DNA from: Pseudomonadota bacterium
GTDB taxonomy: Bacteria > Pseudomonadota > Gammaproteobacteria > Burkholderiales > Burkholderiaceae_B
Direction of reading: 5' to 3'
Assembly: GCA_023427085.1 (NCBI GenBank)
Contig: JAEZBO010000241.1
Location: forward strand, 1-64,000
Length of the DNA: 64,000 nt
Shown: in pieces, positions 10,853 through 21,083 of the stretch
Layout of the letters: each line of letters starts with the position of its first letter
How positions within the stretch are numbered: position 1 is the first letter of the stretch
Made by a program: the position numbers and the translations under genes
Notes under the pieces: model-generated
Databases searched by the model: none
What the model saw: only the letters and a program-made list of their open reading frames with translations
Told to the model about the DNA's origin: nothing

Positions 10853-12033
10853 ATGCGCCGGTGCAGTTCGAAGAGTTGCCGTGCGAGAACGGCATGCGGC
10901 TGGGTCTGGCCACGCTCGATTCGCCCAGGACGCTCAATGGCCTGTCGCTCGAGATGTGCGAGCTGCTGACCGAGCGCCTGCAGGCCTGGGCCGACGACCC
11001 GGCGGTGGCGCTGGTGATCCTGGCAGGCGCCGGCGGCAAGGCCTTCTGCGCCGGCGGCGACCTGCAGGCGCTCTACAAGAGCATGCGCGCCAACACCAGC
11101 GGCGAGCCGCTGGGCAATCCGCAGGCCCAGGCCTTCTTCGATTGCGAGTATCGACTCGACTACGCCATCCACTCGTACCCCAAGCCCATCCTGTGCTGGG
11201 GCCATGGCATCGTCATGGGTGGCGGGCTGGGGCTGATGGCCGGCGCCAGCCATCGGGTCGTCACCGAGACTTCGCGGCTGGCGATGCCCGAGATCGTCAT
11301 CGGCCTGTTCCCTGACGTAGGCGGCAGCTGGATCCTGAACCACATGCCAGGGCGCAGCGGGCTGTTCATGGCGCTGACCGGCGCCCAGCTCGAGGCCGGC
11401 GACGCGATCTTTGCGGGCCTGGCCGACTACCAGATCGCCTCGGCCAGCTGGCCGGCGCTGCTGGACCAATTGCGCCAGCAGCCCTGGACCGGCAACGGCG
11501 ATTATTCGGTCGCCGCGCGCGGCACCAACGACGGCCTGCTCGAGCGCGTGCTGCGCGGCCTTGCGCCCGAGACCGGCGCGGCGGGCGGCGAGGCCGCGGC
11601 CGGGCCGCTGCGCCAGCACCTGATGTTGATCAACACGCTGTGCAACGGCAACGACCTGCATGAGATCTGCGCCGAGATCGCCACGTTGCGCGATCACGCC
11701 GACCCCTGGCTGGCGCGCGCCGCCGCGACGCTGGCGGCCGGCGCGCCCGGCTCGGCCAGGCTGGCCTTCGAACTGCAGCAGCGCGCGCCGCTGATGTCGC
11801 TGGCCGAGGTGTTCCGGCTCGAATTCTGGACCGCGCTGATGTGCGCCTCGCAGGGTGACTTCGCCGAAGGCATCCGCGCCTTGCTGATCGACAAGGACAA
11901 ACAACCGCGCTGGCGGCCGGCCACGCTGGCCGAGGCCGACGACGCCTGGGCGCGGCCGTTCCTGACGCCGCCCTGGGAGGCCGAGGACCACCCGCTGGCC
12001 GATCTTGAACAAGGGCGCCGCGCCGTCAGCTGA
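10849..12033 (+). CDS. 3-hydroxyisobutyryl-CoA hydrolase (enoyl-CoA hydratase fold)
   Basis: A 394-residue crotonase-superfamily protein, too long for a simple hydratase and of the right size for HIBCH. The oxyanion-hole loop GGKAFCAGGDL (near residue 62) and the HIBCH-type block GGGLGLMAGASHRV with MPEIVIGLFPDVGGSW (acidic residue in MPE and the D of PDVG) are visible. It hydrolyses 3-hydroxyisobutyryl-CoA to 3-hydroxyisobutyrate, which traps the valine-derived carbon after hydration of toxic methacrylyl-CoA. No separate methacrylyl-CoA hydratase is seen in the operon. A general enoyl-CoA hydratase elsewhere must supply that step. Confidence 0.88.
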   Translation: MNAPVQFEELPCENGMRLGLATLDSPRTLNGLSLEMCELLTERLQAWADDPAVALVILAGAGGKAFCAGGDLQALYKSMRANTSGEPLGNPQAQAFFDCEYRLDYAIHSYPKPILCWGHGIVMGGGLGLMAGASHRVVTETSRLAMPEIVIGLFPDVGGSWILNHMPGRSGLFMALTGAQLEAGDAIFAGLADYQIASASWPALLDQLRQQPWTGNGDYSVAARGTNDGLLERVLRGLAPETGAAGGEAAAGPLRQHLMLINTLCNGNDLHEICAEIATLRDHADPWLARAAATLAAGAPGSARLAFELQQRAPLMSLAEVFRLEFWTALMCASQGDFAEGIRALLIDKDKQPRWRPATLAEADDAWARPFLTPPWEAEDHPLADLEQGRRAVS

Positions 12034-12117
12034 CCATCCGGCCGCGGCGAACGGGCGCAGACCCCCGGGCAACGTACCCGGCACGCTTATCTGGCACACA
12101 CTGAGGAGACAACACGC

Positions 12118-13002
12118 ATGGACACCATCGCATTCATCGGCCTGGGCAACATGGGAGCGCCGATGGCGCGCAACCTGGTGCGCGCCGGCTACCCGCTGCG
12201 CGTCTACGACCTGGCGCAGGCGACCCTGCAGGCGCTGGCCGCCGATGGCGCGCGGGCCTGCGCTTCGGCCCACGAGGCGGTCGACGGCGCGCAGATCGTC
12301 ATCACGATGCTGCCGGCCAGCCGTCATGTCGAGAAGCTCTACATCGAGGACGACCTGATGGGCCACGTCGCGGCCGGCGCGCTGGTGATCGAGTGCAGCA
12401 CCATCGCGCCGCTGTCGGCGCGCCGCGTGGCGCAGGCCGGCCAGCAGCGCGGCCTGACGGTGCTGGACGCACCGGTATCGGGCGGTACCAACGGCGCCGC
12501 CGCCGGCACGCTGACCTTCATCGTCGGCGGCGACGCGCAAGGCCTGGCCCGGGCCCGGCCGATCCTCGAAAAAATGGGCAAGAACATTTTCCATGCCGGC
12601 GACGCCGGGGCTGGCCAGGTCGCCAAGATCTGCAACAACATGCTGCTGGGCATCCTGATGGCCGGCACCAGCGAGGCGCTGGCGCTGGGCGTGGCCAACG
12701 GCCTGGATGCCAAGGTGCTGTCCGACATTATCGCCAAGAGCTCGGGCCGCAACTGGACCACCGAGGTTTACAACCCGTGGCCGGGCGTGATGGACAACGT
12801 GCCCGCGTCCAAGGGCTATGCCGGCGGCTTCGGCGTCGACCTGATGCTCAAGGACCTGGGCCTGGCGGCCGAGGCGGCGATGGCCAGCGGCTCGGTGACG
12901 CCGCTGGGCGAGCTGGCGCGCAACCTGTACGCGCTGCACAGCGCGCAGGGCCACGGCGGCGAGGACTTCTCGGGCATCGTGCAGATGCTGCGCCGTGGCT
13001 GA
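12118..13002 (+). CDS. mmsB: 3-hydroxyisobutyrate dehydrogenase
   Basis: A 294-residue beta-hydroxyacid dehydrogenase that oxidises 3-hydroxyisobutyrate to methylmalonate semialdehyde with NAD. The Rossmann motif GLGNMGAPMARNLV starts at residue 8. The substrate motif DAPVSGGTNGAAAGTL lies near 118 and the catalytic-lysine segment GAGQVAKICNNMLLG near 163. Placement after the acyl-CoA dehydrogenase and the hydrolase makes the valine assignment strong. GAGGAGA stands before the start. The final enzyme, methylmalonate-semialdehyde dehydrogenase (mmsA), is absent here. Confidence 0.92.
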   Translation: MDTIAFIGLGNMGAPMARNLVRAGYPLRVYDLAQATLQALAADGARACASAHEAVDGAQIVITMLPASRHVEKLYIEDDLMGHVAAGALVIECSTIAPLSARRVAQAGQQRGLTVLDAPVSGGTNGAAAGTLTFIVGGDAQGLARARPILEKMGKNIFHAGDAGAGQVAKICNNMLLGILMAGTSEALALGVANGLDAKVLSDIIAKSSGRNWTTEVYNPWPGVMDNVPASKGYAGGFGVDLMLKDLGLAAEAAMASGSVTPLGELARNLYALHSAQGHGGEDFSGIVQMLRRG

Positions 13003-13462
13003 CGCGCCGGCGGCGCCGCTCGAGGCCGCCGCGGCCCGCGAGGCGCGGGTGCGCGAGAGCTTCGGGCGCCAGCGCATCATGGACCTGTTCGGCGCGGCGC
13101 TGACCGGCGTGGGCGAGGGCAGCGTCGAGATCACGCTGCCGTTTCGCGCCGACCTGTGCCAGCACAACGGCTATGTGCACGCCGGCGTGTCGACCACCAT
13201 CGCCGACAGCGCTGGCGGCTACGCGGCCTACAGCCTGTGCGCGCCCGGCGAGGACGTGCTGACCAGCGAATTCAAGATGAATTTCCTGGCGCCGGCCGCT
13301 GGCGACGCCTTGCTGGCGCGCGGCCGCGTGCTCAAGGCCGGCTCGCGGCTGTTCGTCTGCCAGGTCGAGGTGCTGGCGCGCCAGGGCGAACGCGAGATCG
13401 CCTGCGTCGCCGGCCTGATGACGGTGGTGCGGATCGTGCCGCGGCCGGCGGCGGGCACCTGA
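12995..13462 (+). CDS. PaaI-family hotdog thioesterase
   Basis: A 155-residue hotdog-fold protein. The family pattern GYVHAGVSTTIADSAGGYAAY (about residues 59-79, His-Gly motif replaced here by H-A-G with the following acidic residue D) and TSEFKMNFLAPAAGD are clear. It overlaps the end of mmsB by 8 bp and so belongs to the operon. A likely role is release of CoA from stalled acyl-CoA intermediates of valine breakdown, which is inference. The specific acyl group is unknown. Confidence 0.85.
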   Translation: MADAPAAPLEAAAAREARVRESFGRQRIMDLFGAALTGVGEGSVEITLPFRADLCQHNGYVHAGVSTTIADSAGGYAAYSLCAPGEDVLTSEFKMNFLAPAAGDALLARGRVLKAGSRLFVCQVEVLARQGEREIACVAGLMTVVRIVPRPAAGT

Positions 13463-13472
13463 GCCTGCGCGC

Positions 13473-14450
13473 TCAGGACGGCTTGACCAGCGGGTAGGGC
13501 AGGGGTCCGACCGTGATCGACGGGCCGTCGGCGGCGCCAGCCCGCAGGTCGCGGCCTTCTAGCGCATCGAGCGGGGCTTCGAACAGCAGCGCGTTGCCGG
13601 CCAGATCGATGATGCGTCCGCAAGGCTCGTCGGGGCGCGCGCTGTCGTAGACATCGGCGCCCGCGGCCGGTTGCGGCGCGTCGCTGGCGACGTGGCCGTA
13701 GGCCATGCGGCGCTTGACGGTGCCGCGGTAGTGGCTGCGCGCGACGATTTCCTGGCCGGGGTAGCAGCCCTTGCCAAAACTGACACCGTCGATCAGGTCG
13801 AGGTTGACGGTCTGCGGGATGAACAGGTCCTGCGTTGCCGTGGCGATCCACGGCAGGCCGGCGGCCAGGTCGCCGCGCTGCCAGCCGGCCGGGTCCGACT
13901 GCGGCAGGCCCAGCGCGGCCCCCGCAGCCTGCTCGGCGGCCTGCACCTGCCCGGCGCTGGCGATCCACCACCAGCGGGCGACGCCGCTCGGACCGGCCGG
14001 CGCGGCGATCCAGGTGCCGCTGGGCAGCTCGCTGCGCTGCCACGGCAGCACGCCGAGCTCGCCGCCCAGCGGCTGCTGCAGGGCCTGGCGGGCGGCGGCG
14101 TCGGCCTGCACGCCGTGCACCGCCAGATCGCTCAGCGCCAGCGTGACCTTGGCCCGCAGCACGAACATGCGCAGGCGCCGGATCAGCGCTTCGGCCAGGT
14201 CGCGGCGCACCAGCAGGCAGACCGTGCCGTCGGCCGGCTGGGCATGCCACATGACCAGCGTGGCCAGCAGCCGGCCCTTGGCGGTGCAATAACCGGCCAG
14301 CCGCGCGGCGCCCGGCCCCAGGCCGGTGACGTCGTGGGTCAGTTGGCCGTGCAGGAAGCTGGCGGCGTCGGCGCCGCTGACGCTGATCACCGCGTAGTCG
14401 GGCAAGGGCGCGAACAGGCTGGAGGAAATGTCGGAAACGGTGGTGGTCAT
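13473..14450 (-). CDS. ygfZ: YgfZ-type folate-binding protein
   Basis: A 325-residue protein of the GcvT/YgfZ family, which supports Fe-S enzyme assembly or repair and tRNA modification. The diagnostic KGCYPGQEIVARSHYRG motif with its conserved Cys is near residue 233, and the N-terminal VSGADAASFLHGQLTHDV is typical. ATG 14450 (MTTTVSDISS) is preferred over an in-frame start at 14534 that adds an Arg-rich stretch atypical for the family. It is divergent from mltG, a common neighbour in Burkholderiales. Confidence 0.9.
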   Translation of the reverse strand: MTTTVSDISSSLFAPLPDYAVISVSGADAASFLHGQLTHDVTGLGPGAARLAGYCTAKGRLLATLVMWHAQPADGTVCLLVRRDLAEALIRRLRMFVLRAKVTLALSDLAVHGVQADAAARQALQQPLGGELGVLPWQRSELPSGTWIAAPAGPSGVARWWWIASAGQVQAAEQAAGAALGLPQSDPAGWQRGDLAAGLPWIATATQDLFIPQTVNLDLIDGVSFGKGCYPGQEIVARSHYRGTVKRRMAYGHVASDAPQPAAGADVYDSARPDEPCGRIIDLAGNALLFEAPLDALEGRDLRAGAADGPSITVGPLPYPLVKPS

Positions 14451-14554
14451 CGGCTTGCGGATATCGGGGGGCGCACAGGGACGCCGGGTTCCTGCATGAT
14501 AACGCCGCCGGCGCCGCACCCCGCTCGCCATCATCCATTAAACTTGCGCCTCCT

Positions 14555-15565
14555 ATGAAGACACTGCGCATCCTCTTTCTGGCCGTCGTACTGCCGCTGG
14601 TGCTGGTGGCGGGCGGACTGACCGCCGCCGCCTGGTGGTGGGTCGAACGCCCGCTGGACCTGCCGGCCGAACGGGTCGACTTCGTCGTCGACCCCGGCAG
14701 CGGCCCCTATGCGGTCGCCCGCACGCTCAACCAGGCCGGCATCGCGGTCCATCCGCGCGCCTTCGCATGGCTGGCGCGGCTGAGCGAACGCGATACCTTG
14801 CTCAAGGCCGGCGGCTACGAAGCGCGCCAGGGCGACAGCGCCTGGACGCTGCTCGACCGCATCGCCCGCGGCGAGATGAGCCAGCGCCAGCTGACGCTGG
14901 TCGAGGGCTGGTCGTATCGCCAGATCCGCGCGGCGCTGCGGGCCCATCCCGACGTCAAGCAGACGCTCGACGGGGTGTCCGACGCCGCGCTGCTCGAGCG
15001 CCTGTCGGTGCAGGCGCTCAATCCCGAAGGGCTGTTCTTTCCGGACACCTATGTGTTCACGCCCGGCACCAGCGACTACGAGCTGCTGCGCCAGGCCTAC
15101 GCGGCCCAGCAGCGCGAGCTCGAGCAGGCCTGGGCCCAGCGCGACCCGGATCTGCCGCTGGCCACGCCCTACGAGGCGCTGATCCTGGCCTCGATCATCG
15201 AAAAAGAGACCGGCCACGGGCCCGAGCGCACGCGCGTGGGCGGCGTCTTCATCAACCGGCTGCGCGTCGGCATGCTGCTGCAGACCGACCCGACCGTGAT
15301 CTACGGCATGGGCGAGGCCTACCAGGGCCGGATCCGCAAGCGCGACCTGCAGACCGACACGCCCTGGAACACCTACACCCGTGCCGGCCTGCCGCCCACG
15401 CCGATCGCCAGCCCCGGCCGCGCCGCGCTGGTGGCGGCGGTACAGCCCGAAACGCACAAGTTCTTCTATTTCGTCTCGCGCGGCGACGGCACCAGCCAGT
15501 TCTCCAACAACCTGGCCGAACACAATCGCGCCGTGGCGCGCTACATCCTCGGACGCAATCCATGA
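14555..15565 (+). CDS. mltG: Endolytic peptidoglycan transglycosylase MltG
   Basis: A 336-residue YceG-family inner-membrane enzyme that cleaves nascent glycan strands and so terminates elongation. One membrane helix (about residues 7-29), a LysM-like region and the catalytic YceG domain follow. The catalytic glutamate is in [11 protein letters not shown] near residue 215, with the later signatures [11 protein letters not shown] and [17 protein letters not shown]. The stop overlaps the tmk start by ATGA, so translation is probably coupled. Confidence 0.95.
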   Translation: MKTLRILFLAVVLPLVLVAGGLTAAAWWWVERPLDLPAERVDFVVDPGSGPYAVARTLNQAGIAVHPRAFAWLARLSERDTLLKAGGYEARQGDSAWTLLDRIARGEMSQRQLTLVEGWSYRQIRAALRAHPDVKQTLDGVSDAALLERLSVQALNPEGLFFPDTYVFTPGTSDYELLRQAYAAQQRELEQAWAQRDPDLPLATPYEALILASIIEKETGHGPERTRVGGVFINRLRVGMLLQTDPTVIYGMGEAYQGRIRKRDLQTDTPWNTYTRAGLPPTPIASPGRAALVAAVQPETHKFFYFVSRGDGTSQFSNNLAEHNRAVARYILGRNP

Positions 15566-16188
15566 GCCGTGGCCTGTTCCTGACCCTCGAGGGCGTCGAC
15601 GGCGCCGGCAAAAGCACCCATGTGCCGTGGATCGCCGAGCGGCTGCGCCAGGCCGGCCGCGACGTGCTGGTCACGCGCGAACCGGGCGGCACCGCGCTGG
15701 GCGAGCGCTTGCGCGACTGCCTGCTGGCCGAGCCGATGTCGCTGCGCACCGAGACGCTGTTGATGTTCGCGGCACGCTGCGAGCACATCGAGCAGGTCAT
15801 CGAGCCGGCGCTGGCGGCCGGGCGCTGGGTCCTGTGCGACCGCTACACCGATGCGACCTACGCCTACCAGGGCGGCGGGCGTGAACTGGGCGAGGCGCCG
15901 ATCGCCGTGCTCGAGCAGTGGGTCCATGCCGGCCTGCAGCCCGACCGTACCTGGCTGTTCGACGTGCCCCTGCAGGTCGCGCAGGCGCGCCGTTCGTCGG
16001 CGCGCGAGCCGGACCGCTTCGAGCGCGAGGCCGACGCCTTCTTCGAGCGCACCCGCGCGATGTACCGGCGGCGCGCCGAGCGCGAGCCGCGGCGGGTCAT
16101 GGTGGTCGACGCCACGCATGACATCGAGACCATCCGCGTAGCGCTGGCCGGTGACATCCAGGCCTTGCTCGACGGAGCGCCCGCTTGA
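15562..16188 (+). CDS. tmk: Thymidylate kinase
   Basis: A 208-residue dTMP kinase (dTMP + ATP to dTDP + ADP). The P-loop [10 protein letters not shown] lies at residues 9-18, the REPGGT motif near 38, the DRY motif [18 protein letters not shown] near 93, and a lid with Arg-rich [14 protein letters not shown] near 143. The start is ATG overlapping the mltG stop. The end overlaps the holB start. mltG-tmk-holB is a conserved operon. Confidence 0.97.
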   Translation: MSRGLFLTLEGVDGAGKSTHVPWIAERLRQAGRDVLVTREPGGTALGERLRDCLLAEPMSLRTETLLMFAARCEHIEQVIEPALAAGRWVLCDRYTDATYAYQGGGRELGEAPIAVLEQWVHAGLQPDRTWLFDVPLQVAQARRSSAREPDRFEREADAFFERTRAMYRRRAEREPRRVMVVDATHDIETIRVALAGDIQALLDGAPA

Positions 16189-17258
16189 GCGATACCGCCA
16201 TCGCCATGCCGGCCTTCCTGCCGTGGCAGCGCCAGATCGCCCAACAGTGGCTCGGTCAGCGCGAACGGTTCGCGCACGCCTGGCTGCTGCATGGCATGGC
16301 CGGCATCGGCAAGGTCGATTTTGCCAATGCCGCGGCCGCCAGCCTGCTGTGCGAGCAGCCGGCACACGGCCTGGCCTGCGGCGCCTGCCCGGCCTGCCTG
16401 TGGTTCGCGCGCGGCAACCATCCCGACCTGCGCCGCATCCGGCCCGAGACCGTGGCGCTCGAGGAGGGCGCCGAGGCGGCCGCCGATGGCGACGAGGCGC
16501 CGGCCGCCGACAGCGCGTCGGCATCGACCGCCAAGCGCGCGCCGTCGAAGGAAATCCGCATCGACCAGGTACGTGCGCTGGAGTCGTGGTTCAACACCGG
16601 CACGCACCGGGGCGGCTGGCGCGTCGCGCTGGTCTATCCGGCCCATGCGCTGAACGTGGTGTCGGCCAACGCACTGCTCAAGGTGCTCGAAGAGCCGCCG
16701 GCGCACACGGTTTTCCTGCTGGTCACCGACGCGCCCGACCGCTTGCTGCCGACCCTGGTGTCGCGCTGCCGCCGGCTGCCCTTGCCGGCGCCGCCGGCCG
16801 AGCAGGCGCTGGACTGGCTGACGCAACAGGAGATCGCCGATGCGCCGGCCTGGCTGGCCGCCGCCGGTGGCGCGCCGCTGGCGGCGCAACGCCTGTCGCA
16901 ACAGCGCGAGTCGGCCTGTCCCGACTGGCTGCAGGCGACCTGGCGGCAACTGGCCCAGGGCCAGTCGCCCGACCTGGGCCAACTGGTCGAGACGCTGGAG
17001 AAGGTGCCGGCCGGCCCCTGGCTGGATCTGCTGCAGCGCGCGATGACCGACCTGATGTTCATCGGCGCCGGCGCCGCCCCGCGTTATTTCCCGCAACTGG
17101 CCCAGGCCGGCGGCAAGATCGTCGCGCGCGCCCGCCGCGAGCAGATCTCCGACACGGGGCGCTGGCTGGCGCAGCAGCAACGGCTGGCCACGCACCCGCT
17201 CAACGCCAAGCTGTTCGTGCACGCCAGCCTGCAGCGGGTGGTGCTATCCTGCCTTTGA
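16185..17258 (+). CDS. holB: DNA polymerase III subunit delta'
   Basis: A 357-residue clamp-loader subunit. The zinc module is visible as Cys56, Cys65, Cys68 and Cys71 (CGACPAC). The degenerate P-loop [10 protein letters not shown] at 37-46 is expected for delta', which does not hydrolyse [23 protein letters not shown] (about 164-183) is the family sensor region. A low-complexity Glu/Ala insertion (about 86-120) is tolerated in betaproteobacterial homologues. Start TTG 16185 overlaps the tmk stop; ATG 16206 is the alternative. Confidence 0.93.
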   Translation: MSDTAIAMPAFLPWQRQIAQQWLGQRERFAHAWLLHGMAGIGKVDFANAAAASLLCEQPAHGLACGACPACLWFARGNHPDLRRIRPETVALEEGAEAAADGDEAPAADSASASTAKRAPSKEIRIDQVRALESWFNTGTHRGGWRVALVYPAHALNVVSANALLKVLEEPPAHTVFLLVTDAPDRLLPTLVSRCRRLPLPAPPAEQALDWLTQQEIADAPAWLAAAGGAPLAAQRLSQQRESACPDWLQATWRQLAQGQSPDLGQLVETLEKVPAGPWLDLLQRAMTDLMFIGAGAAPRYFPQLAQAGGKIVARARREQISDTGRWLAQQQRLATHPLNAKLFVHASLQRVVLSCL

Positions 17259-17368
17259 GGCCGCGCGCCCGCCCGTAGCGCTCCGCCCGCGGGCGCCGCT
17301 GCCGCCGTTTCATCCATTTTCGCCCGGGCCCGTCCGCACGTGTCCGGGCCTCGTGCTTCCCGCCTGTC

Positions 17369-18151
17369 ATGTACGTCGATTCACACTGCCACATCAATTT
17401 CCCCGAACTGGCCGCCAACGTGCCGGATATCTTTGCCCGCATGGACGCCAACGCAGTCACGCAGGCGCTCTGCGTCAGCGTCAACCTCGACGACTGGCCC
17501 GGCCTGATCGCGCTGGTCGAGCGCCACGAGCGCCTGTGGGGCTCGGTCGGCGTGCACCCCGACTACGAGGACACGCCGGAACCCACCGTCGAGCGCCTGG
17601 TCGAACTGTCGGCACATCCCAAGGTCGTGGCGATCGGCGAGACCGGCCTGGACTATTACCGGCTCGAAGGCGATCTCGACTGGCAGCGCGAACGCTTCCG
17701 CACCCACATCCGTGCCGCGCGTGCCACCGGCTTGCCGCTGATCATCCATACCCGGTCAGCCGCCGACGACACCTTGCGCCTGATGCAGGAAGAAGGCGCC
17801 GGCCAGGCGGGCGGCGTGATGCACTGTTTCACCGAGTCCTGGGACGTCGCGCAGGCGGCGATGGAGCAGGGCTTCTATATCTCGCTGTCCGGCATCGTGA
17901 CGTTCAAGAACGCCACCCAGCTGCACGAGGTGGCCAGCCGCATGCCGCTCGAGCGTCTGCTGATCGAGACCGACTCGCCGTACCTGGCGCCGGTGCCGTA
18001 TCGCGGCAAGCTGAACGATCCGTCCAAGGTGGTGCACGTGGCCGAGAAGATCGCCGAACTCAAAGGTGTGCCGCTGGCCACCGTCGCGGCCGCGACGACG
18101 GATAATTTCTTCAATTTATTCAATAAGATAAAACGTAAAGTTGAGGATTAA
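17369..18151 (+). CDS. tatD: TatD-family metal-dependent hydrolase (DNase)
   Basis: A 260-residue amidohydrolase-fold protein. Metal ligands are visible as DSHCHINF (residues 4-11), GETGLDYYR, IIHTRSA, MHCFTESW and ETDSPYLAP. Members are 3'-5' exonucleases or D-aminoacyl-type hydrolases, and the in vivo substrate of this copy is unknown. It follows holB by 110 bp and shares one base of its stop with the ankyrin gene. The last 60 bp are unusually AT-rich for this genome. Confidence 0.93.
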   Translation: MYVDSHCHINFPELAANVPDIFARMDANAVTQALCVSVNLDDWPGLIALVERHERLWGSVGVHPDYEDTPEPTVERLVELSAHPKVVAIGETGLDYYRLEGDLDWQRERFRTHIRAARATGLPLIIHTRSAADDTLRLMQEEGAGQAGGVMHCFTESWDVAQAAMEQGFYISLSGIVTFKNATQLHEVASRMPLERLLIETDSPYLAPVPYRGKLNDPSKVVHVAEKIAELKGVPLATVAAATTDNFFNLFNKIKRKVED

Positions 18152-18813
18152 TGTTTAAAGTAAATTATTTAAAGTATTTTCTCGCTGGAATGCTGCTGCT
18201 GCAGGCCGGCGCCGCCCTGGCCGCCGACCGCGACTGGTGGCTGGACATCCGCAACGACCGCGCCGCCGCGGTCGAGCGGGGCCTGCGCGACGGCATCGAC
18301 CCGAATTCGCGCAATGAGACCGGCGAGCCGGCGCTGATGCAAGCGGTGCGAGAAGACTCCTGGAAGGCCTTCGACGTGCTGCTCGCCGATCGCCGCACCG
18401 ACGTCAACATCCTCAACGGCATGCAGGAAACGCCGTTGATGTACACGGCGCTGCAAGGCCAGCTCGAGCGCAGCAAGGCGCTGGTCGCCCGCGGCGCGCA
18501 GATCAACAAGCTGGGCTGGGCTCCGCTGCACTATGCCGCCGCCAAGGGCCAGACCGAGGTCGCCGCGTGGCTGGTGCAGCAGGGCGCCATCGTCAACGCG
18601 CCGGCGCCGGACGGCACTTCGCCGCTGATGATGGCAATGCGCGCCAACAGCAGCTCGGTGGCCCAGCTGCTGATCGAAGCGGGCGGCGACCCCAGCCAGC
18701 GCAACCTGAATGGCGATGACGCGATCTCGATGGCGCGGGCCTATGGCAATACCCGGCTGGCAGCGGCACTCGAGCAGGTGGTGCGCGAGCGCCGCCAAGC
18801 AGGGCCCAGATAA
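18151..18813 (+). CDS. Secreted ankyrin-repeat protein
   Basis: A 220-residue protein with a signal peptide (about residues 1-24, ending G-A-A-L-A-A) and about five ankyrin repeats, for example GEPALMQAVREDSWKAFDVL, GWAPLHYAAAKGQTEVAAWL and GTSPLMMAMRANSSSVAQLL. It probably mediates a periplasmic protein-protein contact. The partner is unknown. The start codon overlaps the tatD stop, a pairing seen in other Burkholderiales. The first 12 codons are AT-rich and unlike the rest of the gene. Confidence 0.88.
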   Translation: MFKVNYLKYFLAGMLLLQAGAALAADRDWWLDIRNDRAAAVERGLRDGIDPNSRNETGEPALMQAVREDSWKAFDVLLADRRTDVNILNGMQETPLMYTALQGQLERSKALVARGAQINKLGWAPLHYAAAKGQTEVAAWLVQQGAIVNAPAPDGTSPLMMAMRANSSSVAQLLIEAGGDPSQRNLNGDDAISMARAYGNTRLAAALEQVVRERRQAGPR

Positions 18814-18814
18814 T

Positions 18815-18853
18815 GTGTCCCTATTAATTTAATATACGAAAAAATGGGGACGC
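18815..18853. repeat. inverted repeat with AT-rich loop
   Basis: GTGTCCC (18815-18821) pairs with GGGACGC (18847-18853, one G-T wobble) around a 25-base AT-rich loop. It sits directly after the ankyrin gene and before the gdhA promoter region. No T-run follows, so it may be a REP-like element and not a classical terminator. Confidence 0.4.
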
Positions 18854-18913
18854 GTCTGGGAAAACAGTGACACCCGATCCTACAATGGTGAATCGCAACC
18901 GAATGGAGTCCTC

Positions 18914-20203
<1,290 letters not shown>

Positions 20204-20223
20204 GCCGTACCGGGCGCGGCCGA

Positions 20224-21063
20224 TCAGGCCGCGTCGAGGAAGTCCAGCACGGCGGTGTTGAAGGCGCGCGGGTGCGCCAGATTCATGCCGTGGCTGGCAC
20301 CCGCGATCTCGACCACCCGCGCTTGCGGCAAGGCGCGGCCCAGCGCATCGACAGTGCGCTGGAACCGCAGCCGGCTGCGCTGGCCCTTGACCAGCAGTGC
20401 CGGCAGGTCCAGCGCCGCGAGCTGCTCGAGGTCGTAGCCGGGCAGCGGGTCGTCCAATTGCCCCGGCAGCGTCTGCGCATTGTCCAGCGCCATGCGGCGA
20501 AAATCGGCCGGGCTCTGGGCCCACGACCCCGGCCGGCTGACCGCGTCGACGAACTCGCCCACCGCCTGGTCCAGCTCGCCGACCGCGACCCGTTCGCACA
20601 GCTGCGTCTTCCAGACCTGCAGTTTGGCCTGGGCGGCCGGATCGGCGCCCGGGCCGTCGCCGACCTCGCCGCCGGGTTCGGCCAGGATCAAGCGCCGCAC
20701 CCGCCGCGGCGCCGCCAGCGCAAGCTGGTACGCGATCGCGCCGCCGCGCGAATGCCCCATCAGGTCGACCGGTGCGTCCGGGCTGAGGTGGTCGATCAGC
20801 GCCAGCATGTCGCGCACGTCGCGGCGCCAGTCCAGCGGGCCGAGTACTGGCAGGGGATGGTAGTGCCGCAGGCTGGGCGCACAGACCTCGCGCACCGCCG
20901 CCAGCGCGCGCATTTGCGGTTGCCAGTAGCGCGCGTCGCACAGCGAGCCATGGATCATCAACAGCAGGCGGCCCTGGCCGCGCCGCAGCAGCGCCAGTTC
21001 GGTGTCGTCGGGCAGGCGCAGGCGTTCGAAGCCGTCTGCGCTGGCGGGATCAGGGGTGCTCAC
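20224..21063 (-). CDS. Alpha/beta-fold hydrolase
   Basis: A 279-residue alpha/beta hydrolase. The oxyanion-hole segment MIHGSLCDARYW, the nucleophile elbow MGHSRGGAIA (Ser near residue 102) and a C-terminal ASHGMNLAHP with the catalytic His are visible. The closest class is esterase/haloperoxidase-like enzymes. The substrate cannot be inferred. A 20-bp gap to the lipoprotein gene upstream suggests co-transcription. Confidence 0.82.
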   Translation of the reverse strand: MSTPDPASADGFERLRLPDDTELALLRRGQGRLLLMIHGSLCDARYWQPQMRALAAVREVCAPSLRHYHPLPVLGPLDWRRDVRDMLALIDHLSPDAPVDLMGHSRGGAIAYQLALAAPRRVRRLILAEPGGEVGDGPGADPAAQAKLQVWKTQLCERVAVGELDQAVGEFVDAVSRPGSWAQSPADFRRMALDNAQTLPGQLDDPLPGYDLEQLAALDLPALLVKGQRSRLRFQRTVDALGRALPQARVVEIAGASHGMNLAHPRAFNTAVLDFLDAA

Positions 21064-21083
21064 GTGGGTGTCCCGGTGTCAGG

